Assembly (NCBI RefSeq): GCF_000373565.1
Contig: NZ_KB891801.1
Span: 62,001 to 126,000, forward strand
Reading direction: 5' to 3'
Source of the DNA: Streptomyces sp. HmicA12
Lineage (GTDB): Bacteria; Actinomycetota; Actinomycetes; Streptomycetales; Streptomycetaceae
Length of the DNA stretch: 64,000 bases
The notes below the pieces were generated by a model. The model worked only from the letters and a program-made list of their open reading frames with translations. It was not told the DNA's origin and did no database searches. Numbering within the stretch: the stretch's first letter is position 1; the number at the start of each line of letters is the position of its first letter. Positions 52,203-59,344 of this stretch are shown here, in pieces. The position numbers and the translations under genes are program-made.

Positions 52203-53180
52203 TTACTTCTCCTGGCGCGCCTGGGCGAACTGCCAGGCGTCGGCGACGATTCCCGCGAGGTCCGCGCGGGACGGGTTCCAGCCGAGGCGCTCGCGCGCGG
52301 TGGCGGCGGAGGCGACCAGGACCGCCGGGTCGCCGCCCCGGCGGGGTGCGACGACCTCGGGGATCGGGTGGCCGGTGACCTGGCGGACGGTCTCGATGAC
52401 CTCGCGGACGGAGAAGCCGTTCCCGTTGCCGAGGTTGCAGATGAGGTGCTCGGCGGGGCGGGCGGCCTCGACGGCGAGCAGGTGGGCCTCGGCGAGGTCC
52501 GCGACGTGGATGTAGTCGCGGATACAGGTCCCGTCGGGGGTCGGGTAGTCGTCCCCGTAGACGGAGATGGCCTCGCGCCGGCCCTGGGCGACCTGGAGGA
52601 CGAGCGGGATGAGGTGCGACTCGGGGTCGTGGCGCTCACCGCAACTGCCGTACGCGCCCGCGACGTTGAAGTACCGCAGCGAGACGGCCGCGAGCCCGTG
52701 GGCCGCCGCCTCACCCGTGATCATATGGTCGACCGCGAGCTTCGAGGCGCCGTAGGGGGAAGTCGGCGCGGTCGGGTCGGTCTCGGTGATCGGGGTGCTG
52801 ACCGGCTCGCCGTAGGTGGCGGCGGTGGAGGAGAAGACGAGCTTCTTCACCCCGGCCGTGCGCATGGCGGCGAGCAGCTGCATGGTGCCGCCGACGTTGT
52901 TGTCCCAGTACTTCTCGGGCTTCACGACGGACTCGCCGACCTGCGAGAAGGCGGCGAAGTGCAGCACGGCCTCGTAGGAGGAGTCGAGCCACTTGGCGGC
53001 GTCGCGGATGTCGCCCTCGACGAAGGTCGCCCCGGCGGGGACGCCCTCACGGAAGCCGGTGGAGAGGTTGTCGAGGACGGTGACCTCGTGTCCCGCTTCC
53101 AGCAGGTGCTGCGCGACGACGCTGCCGACGTAACCCGCACCGCCCGTGACCAGGTACTTCCGAGAAACGGCCTTGCTCAT
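52203..53180 (-). CDS. galE: UDP-glucose 4-epimerase
   Basis: A 325-residue extended SDR interconverting UDP-galactose and UDP-glucose. The NAD loop is [16 protein letters not shown], then DNLSTG, and the catalytic S...YGASK (in [12 protein letters not shown]), with [12 protein letters not shown] and [17 protein letters not shown]. The ATG at 53180 overlaps the galT TAA by 1 base, so translation is coupled. Confidence 0.97.
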   Translation of the reverse strand: MSKAVSRKYLVTGGAGYVGSVVAQHLLEAGHEVTVLDNLSTGFREGVPAGATFVEGDIRDAAKWLDSSYEAVLHFAAFSQVGESVVKPEKYWDNNVGGTMQLLAAMRTAGVKKLVFSSTAATYGEPVSTPITETDPTAPTSPYGASKLAVDHMITGEAAAHGLAAVSLRYFNVAGAYGSCGERHDPESHLIPLVLQVAQGRREAISVYGDDYPTPDGTCIRDYIHVADLAEAHLLAVEAARPAEHLICNLGNGNGFSVREVIETVRQVTGHPIPEVVAPRRGGDPAVLVASAATARERLGWNPSRADLAGIVADAWQFAQARQEK

Positions 53181-54244
53181 TACTTACTCGCTACCTCTCG
53201 CAGTCGCTCGGCCGCGGCCTCCGGCGGCACGTCGTTGATGAACACGCTCATGCCCGACTCGGAACCCGCGAGGAACTTCAGCTTGCCGGACGTACGGCGG
53301 ATGGTGAAAAGCTCCAGATGGAGCGCGAAGTCGTCGCGGTTGACGCCCTCGAACTCGTCCAGCGGGCCGAACGGCGCCTGGTGCCAGGCGGCGATGTACG
53401 GCGTCACCGGCTGGTCGTCGCCGAAGATCCGGTCGAAGCGCCTCAACAGTTCCAGATAAATCTTGGGGAACTCTGTGCGGGCCGCGTCGTCGAGCGCGAG
53501 CAGGTCCGGGACCTGCCGCTTCGGGTAGAGGTGCACCTCGTACGGCCAGTGGGCGGCGTACGGCACGAAGGCGATCCAGTGCTCACCCTCCAGGACGACG
53601 CGCGTGCCCTCCTCGCGCTCCTTCTCCACGACGTCGGCGAACAGGTTCCGCCCGCCGGTCTGCTGCTTGTGCTCGGCGGCGGAGCGCAACATCAGCGCGG
53701 TGCGCGGGGTGACGAAGGGGTAGCCGTAGATCTGCCCGTGCGGGTGGCCGAGGGTGACGCCGATCTCGGCGCCGCGGTTCTCGAAGCAGAAGACCTGCTC
53801 GACGGAGTCGAGGTTCGAGAGTTCGGCGGTGCGGTCGGTCCAGGCGTCGAGCACCAGCCCGGCCTGCTCCTCGCTGAGATCGGCGAACGACTTGTCGTGG
53901 TCGGAGGTGAAGCAGACGACCTCGCAGCGGCCCGCGTCCCCGGCGAGCGAGGGGAACCGGTTCTCGAAGACGACGACGTCGTACGAGGAGTCGGGGACCT
54001 CGGAGAGCCGCTCGCCCTCGGACGGGCACAGCGGGCACTCGTCGGCCGGCGGGTGGTAGGTGCGGCCCTGCCGGTGCGAGGCGATGGCCACGGCGTCGCC
54101 CAGCAACGGGTCGCGGCGGACCTCGGAGGTGGTGACGGTGCGGTCGAGGGGACGCCGGTCGACGGCCTCCCGGACGACGTCGTCGCGCGAGTCGTAGTAG
54201 ATGAGCTCTCGCCCATCAGCCAGCCGGGTCGACGTCTTCTTCAC
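53180..54244 (-). CDS. galT: Galactose-1-phosphate uridylyltransferase
   Basis: A 354-residue HIT-superfamily enzyme, first gene of the operon. The zinc Cys pair is in ECPLCPS, and the active-site His motif is [12 protein letters not shown] (HPH, uridylylated His). NRFPS and [17 protein letters not shown] are typical. Starts at GTG 54244 after GAGGAG. The gal order T-E-K and divergent transporter match galactose catabolism in Streptomyces. Confidence 0.97.
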   Translation of the reverse strand: MKKTSTRLADGRELIYYDSRDDVVREAVDRRPLDRTVTTSEVRRDPLLGDAVAIASHRQGRTYHPPADECPLCPSEGERLSEVPDSSYDVVVFENRFPSLAGDAGRCEVVCFTSDHDKSFADLSEEQAGLVLDAWTDRTAELSNLDSVEQVFCFENRGAEIGVTLGHPHGQIYGYPFVTPRTALMLRSAAEHKQQTGGRNLFADVVEKEREEGTRVVLEGEHWIAFVPYAAHWPYEVHLYPKRQVPDLLALDDAARTEFPKIYLELLRRFDRIFGDDQPVTPYIAAWHQAPFGPLDEFEGVNRDDFALHLELFTIRRTSGKLKFLAGSESGMSVFINDVPPEAAAERLREVASK

Positions 54245-54431
54245 GACCGATGCTCCTCATCGCACCAACAACGGACAATCAAACAGAACCAAACACAACA
54301 AAGCATAAGCCAACAATGACGTCAAGGGATCCGAACGGATCCGGCAGTCTCGATCACAATCGAACAAAGAACATCACATCAACTGTTCACTTCTTAAAGA
54401 AGGAGGCGTAGGTTCCGGACTGTTTCAGTTC
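54245..54431. promoter_or_regulatory. AT-rich divergent gal promoter region with GGATCCG-AA-CGGATCC dyad
   Basis: This 187-bp gap is unusually A/T-rich for the window. A perfect 7-bp inverted repeat (54327-54342) marks a likely operator for galactose control. For the symporter, TTCACT (54386) and TAGGTT (54409), 17 bp apart, look like -35/-10. Towards galT, TTGACG and TATGCT are seen on the minus strand (54325-54302) but spaced only 12 bp. This fits the inducible gal promoter of Streptomyces. Confidence 0.6.
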
Positions 54432-56138
54432 ATGCAACGAAGCGAGTTCTTGATGCAGTCCCCCACAATCACGCTGGCGGCAGGGCTACGGCTGCCCACC
54501 AACGGCCTCGACTACGCGATCCTCGCGATCTACTTCGTCGTCGTCCTGGGCATCGGCTTCGCGGCCCGCCGCTCGGTCAAGACCAGCCTTGACTTCTTCC
54601 TCTCCGGCCGTTCCCTGCCCGCATGGGTGACAGGCCTCGCCTTCGTCGCGGCGAACCTGGGTGCGACCGAGATCCTGGGCATGGCGGCCAACGGCGCACA
54701 GTACGGCGCCTACACCGTCCACTGGTACTGGATCGGTGCCATCCCGGCCATGGTCTTCCTCGGCCTGGTCATGATGCCCTTCTACTACATGTCCAAGGTG
54801 CGCTCGGTCCCCGAGTTCCTGCTGCACCGCTTCGGACCCTCCTCCCACCTCCTGTCCTCGATCATCTTCGCCGTCTCCTCGGTGCTGATCGCAGGCGTGA
54901 ACCTGTACGCGATGGCGCTGGTGCTGCAGGCGCTGCTGGGCTGGCCGCAGTGGCTGGCCATCGTCATCGCGGGCCTGTTCGTCCTCGTGTACATCACGAT
55001 CGGCGGCCTGTCCTCGGCGATCTACAACGAGGTCCTGCAGTTCTTCGTGATCCTCGCCGCGCTGATCCCGCTGACCATCGTCGGCCTCAAGCGCGTCGGC
55101 GGCTGGGACGGCATATCCGACTCGCTGTCGAAGTCGCACGGCGACTCGTTCATGACGGCGTGGCAGGGCACCGGCATCGGCTCCTCGAACCCGCTCGGCG
55201 CGAACTGGCTGACCATCGTGCTCGGCCTCGGCTTCGTGATGAGCTTCGGCTACTGGACGACGAACTTCGCCGAGGTGCAGCGCGCGCTGTCCGCGAAGAA
55301 CCTCTCCGCCGCCAAGCGCACGCCGCTGATCGCCGCGTTCCCGAAGATCCTCATCCCGATGGTCGTCGTGATCCCGGGTCTGATCGCCCTGGTGATGGAG
55401 CCCTCGCTCGGCAAGGGCGGCGCGGACGGCCTCCAGTACAACGACGCCATCCCGGTCCTCATGCGCGACCTGCTGCCCAACGGTGTCCTCGGCATCGCGG
55501 TGACCGGTCTGCTCGCGGCCTTCATGGCGGGCATGGCGGCCAACATCTCGTCGTTCAACACGGTGTTCACCAACGACATCTGGGCCGCGTACCTCAAGAA
55601 GGACCAGAGCGACGCGTACTACCTGAAGACCGGCCGGGTCGTCACCGCCGTCGGCGTCTTCATCGGCATGGGCACGGCGTTCATCGCGGGCAGCTTCAGC
55701 AACATCATGAACTACCTGCAGACGCTGTTCTCCTTCTTCAACGTCCCGCTGTTCGTGGTGTTCATCATCGGCATGTTCTGGAAGCGCACCACGGCCGCGG
55801 CCGGCTTCTGGGGTCTGCTGTCGGGCACCGTCGCCGCGATGGTGAACTACTTCTGGTTCTACAAGCAGGGCGTCATCTCGATCCCCTCGGACCAGGGCGC
55901 CAACTTCGTCTCGTCGATCGTCGCCTTCGTGATCGGCGCGATCGTGATGTTCGTGGTCACCATGTTCACCAAGTCCAAGCCCGCCGAGGAACTGGCCGGT
56001 CTCGTCTACGGCACCAAGGCGCCGGGCGTGGAAGAGCCGCCGGCCGAGGGTGACGACGCCTGGTACCGCAAGCCGGCCCTGCTGGGCTGGGGCGCGATCG
56101 CCCTCGCCGTCATCTGCTACATCCCGTTCTCCTTCTGA
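54432..56138 (+). CDS. Sodium:solute symporter (SGLT type), probable galactose transporter
   Basis: A protein of about 568 residues with some 13-14 membrane spans. It matches the SSS/SGLT group: SLDFFLSGRSLPAWVTGLAFVAANLGATEILGMAANGAQYG, EFLLHRFGP, GGLSSAIYNEVLQFF and FSFFNVPLFVVFIIGMFWKRTT. Divergence from galTEK makes galactose or a related sugar the likely substrate. The start is ambiguous: ATG 54432 (no good ribosome site but short leader) or ATG 54453. A 96-residue membrane protein follows 17 bp later. Confidence 0.92.
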   Translation: MQRSEFLMQSPTITLAAGLRLPTNGLDYAILAIYFVVVLGIGFAARRSVKTSLDFFLSGRSLPAWVTGLAFVAANLGATEILGMAANGAQYGAYTVHWYWIGAIPAMVFLGLVMMPFYYMSKVRSVPEFLLHRFGPSSHLLSSIIFAVSSVLIAGVNLYAMALVLQALLGWPQWLAIVIAGLFVLVYITIGGLSSAIYNEVLQFFVILAALIPLTIVGLKRVGGWDGISDSLSKSHGDSFMTAWQGTGIGSSNPLGANWLTIVLGLGFVMSFGYWTTNFAEVQRALSAKNLSAAKRTPLIAAFPKILIPMVVVIPGLIALVMEPSLGKGGADGLQYNDAIPVLMRDLLPNGVLGIAVTGLLAAFMAGMAANISSFNTVFTNDIWAAYLKKDQSDAYYLKTGRVVTAVGVFIGMGTAFIAGSFSNIMNYLQTLFSFFNVPLFVVFIIGMFWKRTTAAAGFWGLLSGTVAAMVNYFWFYKQGVISIPSDQGANFVSSIVAFVIGAIVMFVVTMFTKSKPAEELAGLVYGTKAPGVEEPPAEGDDAWYRKPALLGWGAIALAVICYIPFSF

Positions 56139-56155
56139 GGCCCGAGGTACACGAC

Positions 56156-56446
56156 ATGAGCGACCACACGAACCAGCACGTGGACGAGGTGAAGGACCTC
56201 GAGGCCAAGTCGGCGACGGCGGCCCGCCTCTTCGACGTGCGCCGCATCATCGGCGGACTCTTCGTGGTGTACGGGATCATCGTCACGATCGCGGGCATCA
56301 CGGCGTCCGACGCCGACCTCAAGAAGGCCCAGGACATCAACATCAACCTGTGGACCGGCATCGGCATGCTGGCCCTCGGTGTGTTCTTCCTGGTCTGGCT
56401 GAAGCTGCGCCCGACGGCTCCGCCGACACCGGACGACGAGGCGTAA
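56156..56446 (+). CDS. Small two-helix membrane protein linked to symporter
   Basis: A 96-residue protein. The acidic start is followed by LFDVRRIIGGLFVVYGIIVTIAGI and INLWTGIGMLALGVFFLVWLKL, two membrane helices. It is 17 bp downstream of the symporter, with its own CGAGG site, and the operon ends right after it, so it is probably an accessory subunit, comparable in position (not in sequence) to DUF485 at 20965. Confidence 0.8.
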   Translation: MSDHTNQHVDEVKDLEAKSATAARLFDVRRIIGGLFVVYGIIVTIAGITASDADLKKAQDININLWTGIGMLALGVFFLVWLKLRPTAPPTPDDEA

Positions 56447-56458
56447 CCCGCTTCATCG

Positions 56459-56506
56459 GGGCCGGAGTCCACCGTTCACGAACGGTGGGCTCCGGCCCTC
56501 TTCCTT
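56459..56506 (+). terminator. Strong intrinsic terminator after symporter operon
   Basis: An 18-bp stem (56459-56476 with 56481-56498, one T-G pair), 4-base loop, followed by a T-rich tail (TCTTCCTT). It also lies before the convergent Rpn-like gene end at 56522. Confidence 0.92.
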
Positions 56507-56521
56507 ACGCTCCCCTTGGCG

Positions 56522-57439
56522 CTACGAGGCGAAGAGATCCCCCGCGTCCGACACATGTACCGCGCGCTCGGCCCAGACGGTCAACTGGTCGGCGTCGGCA
56601 CAGGCGAGGACGCGGGCGCTCACCGCGTCGGGGACGGCGAGGCCGCGCCATTCGAGGATGCGGAGGGTCATCTCGGCCTGAGCCTGAGTACGCCCCTCCT
56701 CCCGCCCCTCTTCTCGGCCTTCCTCTCGGCCTTCCTCTCGGCCTTCCTCCCGCACCTTCTCCGCGACAGGGTGCCGGAAGAAGTAGCTCACCTGTGTCAT
56801 CAGGTCCCTCCAGATCTCCTTCGCCTGGGGATTGACCAGGCCCGTGTCCACGAACTGCGCGAGCATTCCGGCGCTGTCGCTCTCAATGGTCCTCAGTGCG
56901 GCTGCGAGCGGTTCAAGTATCGCAGCGGCGTCCTTGCCACGGCCATGAACAATCGCCGAGAACGCCGCCAGCGACGGGTCCTCCATGGCCTGTTTCTCGT
57001 CGGTGATCCTCGGGACGTTGTCCGGCCCCAGGACAAGCGGCCGGACCATCAGCGACGGCCACTCCTTCAGCCCGAGCCGGATCGGCCGCGCCGCCCAGCG
57101 GGCCGTGGACCGGCTCTGGGTCAGGACGATGAGCACTGGCTCAATCCCGTACTTCGCGTACAGGTACGCCAAGTAGTAGGCCCAGCTCCCGCGCTTGGAG
57201 TCGTCACGCTTGCCCTGGGACTCGTACGCGAAGAGGTAGTTGCCCTCGTCCGTGTCCACGCGCATCAGGGTGTCGACGCGTCTCTCGACCGGGGTGACCT
57301 CGGTGAGATCGGTGTTGAGGACGGCGATGTCGCGAGCCTCGGGAAACGACACGTGGAACAGGCGCTGGAAGTTGCGCACCATCATGGCCGTTTCCTTGCG
57401 GAAGAAGTGGTGCATCGTCTCGTGGGGCGAGCTGACCAT
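56522..57439 (-). CDS. Rpn-like PD-(D/E)XK nuclease-family protein with REEG repeats
   Basis: A 305-residue protein from ATG 57439. The N-terminal domain has the Rpn/transposase-like PD-(D/E)XK core: RRVDTLMRV, then YLFAYESQGKRDDSKRGSWAYYLAYLYAKYG (ExQ in place of ExK). The middle is helical. A repeat EEGREEGREEGREEGREEGR (about residues 232-251) precedes a short C-terminal domain. In other bacteria such proteins promote RecA-independent recombination. The start overlaps the stop of the ATP-binding remnant by 1 base (TGATG). Confidence 0.82.
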   Translation of the reverse strand: MVSSPHETMHHFFRKETAMMVRNFQRLFHVSFPEARDIAVLNTDLTEVTPVERRVDTLMRVDTDEGNYLFAYESQGKRDDSKRGSWAYYLAYLYAKYGIEPVLIVLTQSRSTARWAARPIRLGLKEWPSLMVRPLVLGPDNVPRITDEKQAMEDPSLAAFSAIVHGRGKDAAAILEPLAAALRTIESDSAGMLAQFVDTGLVNPQAKEIWRDLMTQVSYFFRHPVAEKVREEGREEGREEGREEGREEGRTQAQAEMTLRILEWRGLAVPDAVSARVLACADADQLTVWAERAVHVSDAGDLFAS

Positions 57440-57690
57440 CAGGCGGCCGCGCCCAGTTCGCACCAGACGAGCTTGCCGCGATCTCCACTGTCGGCCAGCG
57501 GGTGCCAGCCCCAGCCGTCGGCGCAGGCCCGTACGAGATCGAGGCCGCGGCCCTTCTCGGCGTCGGGCGGGGCGAAAAGGGGTGGAGCGGGTGGTTTCGG
57601 GTCCGCGTCCCATACGCCGATCCGGAGGACCCCGTCGACCCAGCGGAGGCGGAGCGCGGCCGGGCCCTTGGTGTGGCGTACGGCGTTCAC
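57439..57690 (-). pseudogene. 5'-truncated HATPase (anti-sigma-like ATP-binding) gene
   Basis: Only the C-terminal half of a HATPase_c protein of the RsbW-like type remains: VNAVRHTKGPAALRLRWVDGVLRIGVWDADPKPP, the G box EKGRGLDLVRACADGWGW and the end GKLVWCELG. The sequence that should precede NAVRHT (helices and ELVTNAV) is absent; upstream of 57690 lies the end of another gene on the opposite strand. The open frame continues to 58362, but that part is antisense to DUF397 and not coding. Confidence 0.7.
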
Positions 57691-57694
57691 GGCA

Positions 57695-57814
57695 TTCCTC
57701 GATGCCGAGGCCCAACTGACGCACTTCCGAACACTCTTCCGTAAAGTGGAGGCGGCGTCACTCGACCCAAGCAAGTCGCGTGACTTCATCCACCAATTGA
57801 CCAAGGAACTGTGA
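57695..57814 (+). pseudogene. C-terminal remnant of an XRE/DUF5753 regulator
   Basis: About 39 codons before the stop at 57812-57814 read FLDAEAQLTHFRTLFRKVEAASLDPSKSRDFIHQLTKEL, the usual end of XRE-DUF5753 proteins, which always precede DUF397 genes by a short gap as here (9 bp). The HTH and most of DUF5753 are missing. With the truncated HATPase on the other side, this is the right edge of a deletion. Confidence 0.65.
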
Positions 57815-57823
57815 GGTCGAGCC

Positions 57824-58201
57824 ATGACCACCCCCACCCCATGGCAGAAGTCCTCCTTCTCCGGCGGCGGCGAGGGCAACAACTGCGTAGAACTGGCCCC
57901 GGCCCCCGGCAACGCCATCCGCCTCCGCGAGAGCGACACCCCCACCGAGGAACTCACCCTCGACACAGCCCTGTTGAACCACCTCCTCGACGCAGTCAAA
58001 GAGGACCGCGCACCGGAGCGCGTCACCGTCACCTTCGCCCCGGACGGCGATCTGGTGCACCTGCGCGAACCGTCCGCCCCGGACACCGTCGTCACCACCA
58101 CCCGCAAGAAGTGGGACGCCTTCGTACTCGGCGTAAGGGCAGGCGAGTTCGACCACTTCACGAGGGACGCCCAGGCACTGTCCGGCGGATCAAGCCACTG
58201 A
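57824..58201 (+). CDS. DUF397 protein with two DUF397 units
   Basis: A 125-residue protein. Unit 1: PWQKSSFSGGGEGNNCVELAPAPGNAIRLRES; unit 2 (about 70-112): DGDLVHLREPSAPDTVVTTTRKKWDAFVLGVRAGEFD. DUF397 proteins act with XRE-DUF5753 regulators in Streptomyces development and may be toxin-like or anti-regulator partners. Its usual partner gene is reduced to a remnant upstream, so it is now an orphan. Confidence 0.88.
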   Translation: MTTPTPWQKSSFSGGGEGNNCVELAPAPGNAIRLRESDTPTEELTLDTALLNHLLDAVKEDRAPERVTVTFAPDGDLVHLREPSAPDTVVTTTRKKWDAFVLGVRAGEFDHFTRDAQALSGGSSH

Positions 58202-58208
58202 GAGCAGA

Positions 58209-58240
58209 AAGGCCCGCCCCGTCGGAACGGGGCGGGCCTT
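58209..58240. terminator. Bidirectional terminator after DUF397 and tRNA-like element
   Basis: A perfect 14-bp stem (58209-58222 with 58227-58240), loop CGGA. In the plus direction it follows DUF397, with TTCTC after it; on the minus strand it would end the tRNA-like transcript. Confidence 0.88.
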
Positions 58241-58250
58241 CTCACTGTGG

Positions 58251-58323
58251 AGCGCCGGGCAGGCCTTGCACCTGCATTTCCCCGCAGGAAGCGGGGCGTC
58301 TTTCCTTGGACCACCAACGCACT
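58251..58323 (-). ncRNA. tRNA-like element (degenerate)
   Basis: Read on the minus strand, 73 nt resemble a tRNA: an arm CCCCG-CTTCCTG-CGGGG with TCC in anticodon position, and a T-type arm GCAGG-TGCAAGG-CCTGC (58259-58275). The ends AGTGC and GCGCT pair for five positions, but the sixth and seventh acceptor pairs fail and the T loop lacks TTC. Followed on its strand by the hairpin 58240-58209; TACAGT (58367-58362) upstream could be a -10. Probably not a working tRNA; a small RNA or relic is possible. Confidence 0.45.
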
Positions 58324-58396
58324 GTCGGACACCCGCTGTTGCGGTGACCAACGCATGATCAACTGTAGCGGACGAACGCGGTGAGGGAAAGTCGCC

Positions 58397-59113
58397 CTAG
58401 GTGGTGTCCTGGTCCGGTTCCGGGGACGGCTGGGCCGACGGGGTGGTCACCGGGCCCGCCCGGTCGAGCAGGCCCGTGCGGGCCGCCAGGGCCGCGGCCT
58501 CCAGGCGGGAGCCGACGCCCAGTTTCATCAGGACCCGCTGGACGTGGGTGCGGGCCGTGGACGGGGCGATGCCCATGCCCGCCGCGATCAGCCGCGTGTC
58601 CTCGCCGTCCGCGACCCGGACCAGGACCTCGACCTCGCGCGGGGTCAGCATCTGCAGCAGGCGCTGCCCCTCGTCGTCGGGCTGCGCCGCCGGGTTGAGC
58701 AACTCGCTGAAGGCGCCCTGGAGGAGGGCCGGGGCCACCGCCGCCTCGCCCGCCCGTGCCTTCATCAGGGCGCGCTCCACTCCCTCTATGCGCTCGTCGT
58801 GGCGTACGTAGCCGGAGGCTCCCGCGGCGAAGGCCGCGGCGATGCCGCGCGGGGACGGGACCGGGCCGAGGACCACCACCGCCACCTGCGGGCGCTCCCG
58901 CTTGATGCGGACCACCGGGTCGAACGTGCCCGGTTCCGCCGGGGTCGCCGTCCCCAGGAGGCAGACCTCCGGGGCGCGCGAGATGACCAGTTCGGCGGCG
59001 CCGGCGGCGGGCGCGGCCGCGGCCAGGACGCGGTGTCCGCGCAGTTTCAGCGCCGAGGCGAGCGCCTCGGCGAGCAGTCGGTGGTCGTCGACCACCATGA
59101 GCCGCACACCCAT
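58397..59113 (-). CDS. LuxR-type regulator with atypical receiver domain
   Basis: A 238-residue protein with receiver plus HTH layout. The start GVRLMVVDDHRLLAEALASAL has the acidic pair, but the phospho-acceptor strand reads EVCLLGTATPAEPG, with Gly where Asp is expected, so phosphorylation is unlikely. The HTH is MLTPREVEVLVRVADGEDTRLIAAGMGIAPSTARTHVQRVLMKLGVGSRLEAAALAART. No kinase is adjacent. It may respond to ligands or protein partners, as other atypical Streptomyces regulators do. Confidence 0.88.
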   Translation of the reverse strand: MGVRLMVVDDHRLLAEALASALKLRGHRVLAAAAPAAGAAELVISRAPEVCLLGTATPAEPGTFDPVVRIKRERPQVAVVVLGPVPSPRGIAAAFAAGASGYVRHDERIEGVERALMKARAGEAAVAPALLQGAFSELLNPAAQPDDEGQRLLQMLTPREVEVLVRVADGEDTRLIAAGMGIAPSTARTHVQRVLMKLGVGSRLEAAALAARTGLLDRAGPVTTPSAQPSPEPDQDTT

Positions 59114-59344
59114 CGAGCCAACCCCCCAGATCGCCCCAGCGGCAGCACCTGCCTCCTGGGCCCCCCACGGACAGGCGAGCCCCCCGACTCTCCGTCCTCC
59201 TTCATCCCCCGGAAGCTACACGCTTGTTCGACGTTGCGCGCCCCCTACCGGCGAGAAGCGGCCCTGAATGCTGAAATCCCCGCCTTTCAGGGGTGATTAG
59301 GGGTACGGGAGCGCACGGCGCGCACGCCCCGCGCCCCGTGATCG

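Noticed and set aside
58251..58323. Functional tRNA-Gly(UCC)
   Set aside because: Two acceptor pairs fail and the T loop lacks TTC; kept only as a tRNA-like element.
57439..58362. 307-codon frame as a full-length ATP-binding protein
   Set aside because: Everything before NAVRHT is antisense to DUF397 and to the DUF5753 remnant and lacks the HATPase N-terminal helices.
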